DNA from: Dichomitus squalens LYAD-421 SS1
Taxonomy: Eukaryota; Basidiomycota; Agaricomycetes; Polyporales; Polyporaceae
Assembly (NCBI RefSeq): GCF_000275845.1
Contig: NW_006766938.1
Span: forward strand, 195,812-206,341
Reading direction: 5' to 3'
DNA: 10,530 nt
Positions 8,215-10,530 of this stretch are shown here, one piece after another (the stretch's first letter is position 1; each line of letters opens with the position of its first letter). The translations under genes and the position numbers were made by a program. The notes under the pieces are model-generated. The model was not told the origin of the DNA. It worked only from the letters and a program-made list of their open reading frames with translations, and did not search any database.

Positions 8215-8768
8215 TAACTCCGGATACGGCAGGTCGCCAGAACGGAAGAACAGCATCGGGCCCGAAGCCGCGTTCGAACAGAAACTCGAGAATGGAGTCA
8301 ATAACGCTGAAGTATGTAGTCGTCGATGAGATCCACGACGCGATTCAGTTCGAGGGATGGGAGGCGGGGCCTACTCGGGAGGCCCCCCATCCAGAGCAGG
8401 AGACGCGACGCAATACAAATGTGTTATCGGTAGTCTGAGTCGTCGAAAGAGAGTGAAGGTGAGCGTAGTCCAAGCGATATATACACCTTCTGACTCAGGA
8501 CTGCTGAGAGCATTCAGAACGACGAAAAGACGCCACCAGTCGGCATCCACGCACCATCACATATGACCCTGCGCATTGATGTGTAGTCGTTGAACCGATC
8601 TGACAAGCGGTCTGCTCCACTGCAGGCAGACGATTGGTTGAGATGTGCAATGAACGAGCGAAACCCTTACCGAGCCTTCTGTAACCACGCAAATTACTCA
8701 CATCCTTTCTGCTCGAGCCATGCAAGAGTGTGCGATGTCTTCTTTGGTCGGTCGATGAGTTCGATCAT

Positions 8769-9790
8769 CAGCTCTTGGAGTACAGACAAGCGGAACAAAT
8801 CTGGATGAGCGTGTAGGGTGAGGTTCGGATTTCTTCGATAACTTGATGTTGCAGAGGAGGTGCTTACAATGCAGTTGGCGTCCGCAGTGGTCACGATGGA
8901 TAATTGAGAGACACAACGAGAGCAAGTTGAAGATCACGAACCCTCACCGGAGTACGGCAAGCTCAGCAGATATGTTTATCTGGCGTGCATGACTGGCTGC
9001 GCGGCGCGGCTGATGTATGCGAAGTTGAGACGACGAACACATGGTACCTAGTTCCGCCTTTTATTTCTCCTTTGGAGTGAGTGTATGTCACAACAGCAGG
9101 CTACGGTATGAAAGTGACGTATGGCGTATGTAAGCTCAGGGATTGGAAAGGTAGGGACCTACAACGAGGGTTATAACCCGAAGGGCAAATAGCCCTTGTA
9201 GGGATCAACCCTCCCTTACGGAAAGGCATCGATTGAGAATCGTGTTTGCAGTAGTTTGGACAATTGCAAGACTACCACGATGATTACATCTTACTACAGC
9301 AGCATTCTGCTTGAAAGTCGACACGGTAAAAGCGGTACGGAGAGAAAACCTCGCAAGATGGGCCGATGCGCCACCTGAAAAGCACTGTGCTTATGAGTCG
9401 AAGGCAGGTCAGCAGGATAAGGCTTGATCATCGTGGACGATAAATAACCAGGGAGGCGACGTTAGACGTCTGTCACGGTGATGCGTTCACTGCTGGGCGC
9501 TCCGGTTGTTTGGTTAATGGCGAAGTGAATGACTTCCTGAGATTTCGTCGCATCTACGTACACTGAATAGGATACCAGATTATGAGAAAATGCGAGATGT
9601 GCGGTACTGATAAATTGAGAGCCGTATGCAAGTGTCCCGGAACATGATGATGCCAGAAATAATGTAACATGTGGAGCGGGAGATAATGGATGCATGCGAG
9701 AGAGGATGGAAGAGTCGCGCGGAAGGACGGACATAGCAAGACGATCCGTCCTATGCTCCACCGTGACAACGCCGAATCGCCCCTTCAGAG
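8769..9790. other. Intergenic region without a recognisable gene
   Basis: Holds the presumed leader and promoter of the dead acyltransferase gene (pyrimidine-rich on the minus strand near 8769-8830) and the 3' flank of the gene at the right edge. The 99-codon minus-strand frame at 9462-9761 lies just downstream of that gene's stop, shows no domain, and is most likely 3' untranslated or spacer sequence. A hairpin cluster at 9158-9202 is listed separately. Confidence 0.45.
9158..9202. repeat. Nested inverted repeats (hairpin cluster)
   Basis: An outer stem CCTACAA (9158-9164) pairs with TTGTAGG (9196-9202). Inside it are the 12-base palindrome GGGTTATAACCC (9168-9179) and a stem AAGGGC/GCCCTT (9181-9186 and 9192-9197), whose last two bases compete with the outer stem. 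The function is unknown. It could be a fold-back remnant of a transposon end or an RNA structure. Confidence 0.45.
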
Positions 9791-10528
9791 CTACAAGCAG
9801 ACGTGGTTCTCAGGATTGTCCAAAGTGGAGGTCGACATCCACTGCGACGGGCCAGTAGAGAAGGCGTCTTCGAGAAACGAGGGAAGCTCTCCCGACGCAG
9901 ATGAATCCGCGAACACTGACTCGTCCCACAGCCATGTATTTGGAGTGTGGCCGTTGTGGACCGGGAAGGGACCCGAGCCCGCGTTTAGCATGTTCGTCTG
10001 CTCGAACGCAGTTGTTCCGGAAGGATCAGGGAGGTTCGGGCCAGTCGGGGCCGTCAATCGGTTGAACGCCGCCCCGGCGACGTGGCAACCCAAGGCTGGG
10101 GACTGGGAGTCGACCGTCCAGTAGTGGTCTGCAGCTGCCCCCACCTGAGTCGGGATCTGGAGGGCCTCAGAAGCGCGGAAGGCGAATTGTGCGCAGAGGG
10201 CTTCGTATAACGCTATGAAGCCAGGATCCTTGAGGTAGTCGTTGATGCGTGCCTCCTCTCGGTGTTGCCCGCTAGAGGAACCCGTGTGCCACCCAGCAAC
10301 TTTGACGGGCTGAGGGTGAGAGGACCATCCGACAGCTCCAGGTTGTAGGGCAGTGGTATCGTTCTCCTGCTCTTGCTTGATCACCGCCGTCTTGGACACC
10401 TTCATCCTCGAGGAGCGGCGGTCAGAAGGAGGCGGCACGATGTAAGGCGCAGATGATCGTCCGGCGATAGACAGAGAGGTGGAGGCGCGTGATACGCCCT
10501 TGGAGTCTGGGAACCGCTTCCCGAATGG
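9791..10528 (-). CDS. Unrecognised protein, C-terminal 245 residues (gene enters from right edge)
   Basis: Open from the right edge to the TAG at 9793-9791, with codons counted from 10528; no start is claimed because the frame is open upstream (PFGKRFPDSKGVSRAS...). The visible part is rich in Ser, Pro, Thr, Gly and Asn. A short predicted-helical stretch, DPGFIALYEALCAQFAFRAS, lies near residues 103-122. A basic segment RRSSRMKVSKTAVIK lies near residues 37-51. An acidic/aromatic tail includes WLWDESVFADSS and ELPSFLEDAFS. This composition is common in C-terminal, activation-domain-like parts of fungal transcription factors, but no DNA-binding domain is in view. The long uninterrupted frame with even composition supports a real exon. 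The function is not assigned. Confidence 0.6.
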   Translation of the reverse strand, partial: PFGKRFPDSKGVSRASTSLSIAGRSSAPYIVPPPSDRRSSRMKVSKTAVIKQEQENDTTALQPGAVGWSSHPQPVKVAGWHTGSSSGQHREEARINDYLKDPGFIALYEALCAQFAFRASEALQIPTQVGAAADHYWTVDSQSPALGCHVAGAAFNRLTAPTGPNLPDPSGTTAFEQTNMLNAGSGPFPVHNGHTPNTWLWDESVFADSSASGELPSFLEDAFSTGPSQWMSTSTLDNPENHVCL

Positions 10529-10530
10529 CG

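Larger units (their letters stand above)
7247..8216. mobile_element. Non-autonomous Tc1/mariner-type element, MITE 2
   Basis: A 966-bp element (7249-8214) has perfect 23-bp terminal inverted repeats (7249-7271 and 8192-8214) that begin CAGCTGGTTGCGAAATTT. Similarity continues inward for about 18 more bases with transition differences and one gap. TA flanks both ends (7247-7248, 8215-8216). No transposase frame is convincing; the longest open frame inside is about 100 codons and resembles nothing known. The element splits the acyltransferase relic just before its HxxxDG-like motif, and removal with one TA gives an open junction (GGA GTT AAC ATG). Its ends differ from those of MITE 1, so it is a separate family. 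Confidence 0.8.
5559..8768 (-). pseudogene. Decayed acyltransferase gene, probably alcohol acetyltransferase (AATase) family, split by two transposons
   Basis: AATase-family enzymes transfer acetyl or acyl groups from CoA to alcohols, making esters. The relic is read on the minus strand in pieces. The N-terminus is probably ATG 8768 (pyrimidine-rich leader, then RPKKTSHTLAWLEQ) with an intron from the GTGAGT donor at 8701. Then come RFNDYTSMRRVICDGAWMPT (8597 on), an in-frame TGA at 8516-8514, MLSAVLSQKVYISLGL, and RLPSLELNRVVDLIDDY (8366-8316). After a frameshift come ILEFLFERGFGPDAVLPFWR and the 7247-8216 transposon. Then follow TLIFALDHAMCNGLSGVAFH with the HxxxDG-like motif (7203-7186, D changed to N), another frameshift, and LPPPSEEAVDMVF to HNATLTATLHTLPLL...KHERGKY. 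The second transposon (6196-6878) follows; beyond it the continuation is poorly recognisable. C-terminal pieces are APVLCIARVTRVHGKPSG (about 5742-5690) and SVDKDFGREFAADFAVSM ending ELLGG-stop at 5559. Without the two insertions about 1.56 kb remains, the size of an AATase gene near 480 codons plus an intron. Family assignment is by motif order from memory; another HxxxDG acyltransferase (condensation-domain-like) is the main alternative. Confidence 0.65.

Noticed and set aside
8357..8566. 69-codon plus-strand frame
   Set aside because: It is antisense to the N-terminal pieces of the acyltransferase relic, with no features of its own.
8966..8981. CAGATA..TATCTG small hairpin
   Set aside because: A six-base stem in a spacer with no associated element or flanking duplication.

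Overview
The window looks like genomic DNA of a basidiomycete fungus, most likely an Agaricomycete. Coding exons are GC-rich at third positions and broken by many short introns (50-63 bp) with GT..AG ends and CTNAC/CTGAT-type branch sites. The left edge carries what reads as a member of the fungal-specific FunK1 kinase family, which is expanded in Agaricomycetes. The species cannot be told from this sequence.

Layout. 1-431 (minus) is the 5' part of a FunK1-type kinase gene running off the left edge; it was easy to miss because its 63-bp intron has no stop. About 0.43-3.5 kb has no gene I can defend; it holds a short run of degenerate telomere-like hexamers (1460-1496) and a minus-strand stretch with long open frames that may be an eroded gene. 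3.5-3.96 kb is the promoter of the one complete intact gene, a six-exon zinc alcohol dehydrogenase (3964-5337, plus, 359 aa). Convergent to it, 5559-8768 (minus) holds the decayed remains of a gene with an HxxxDG-type acyltransferase signature, best matching the fungal alcohol acetyltransferase (AATase) family. The relic has frameshifts and at least one stop codon. It also carries two non-autonomous DNA transposons with TA target duplications (6196-6878 and 7247-8216). Taking out each element with one TA rejoins the acyltransferase reading frame at the junction. About 8.77-9.79 kb is intergenic with one notable hairpin cluster. 9791-10528 (minus) is the 3' part of an unrecognised gene that enters from the right edge; its product is low-complexity and resembles a regulatory protein's C-terminal region.

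How the parts relate. ADH interconverts alcohols and aldehydes/ketones with NAD(H), and AATase-family enzymes acylate alcohols to volatile esters. A tail-to-tail ADH/AATase pair could be the remnant of a small aroma or alcohol-detoxification locus of which only ADH survives; this link is inference. The two transposons lying inside an already dispensable gene fit ordinary decay of an accessory gene. I found no RNA genes, CRISPR arrays or prokaryotic features, and no wholly new system.
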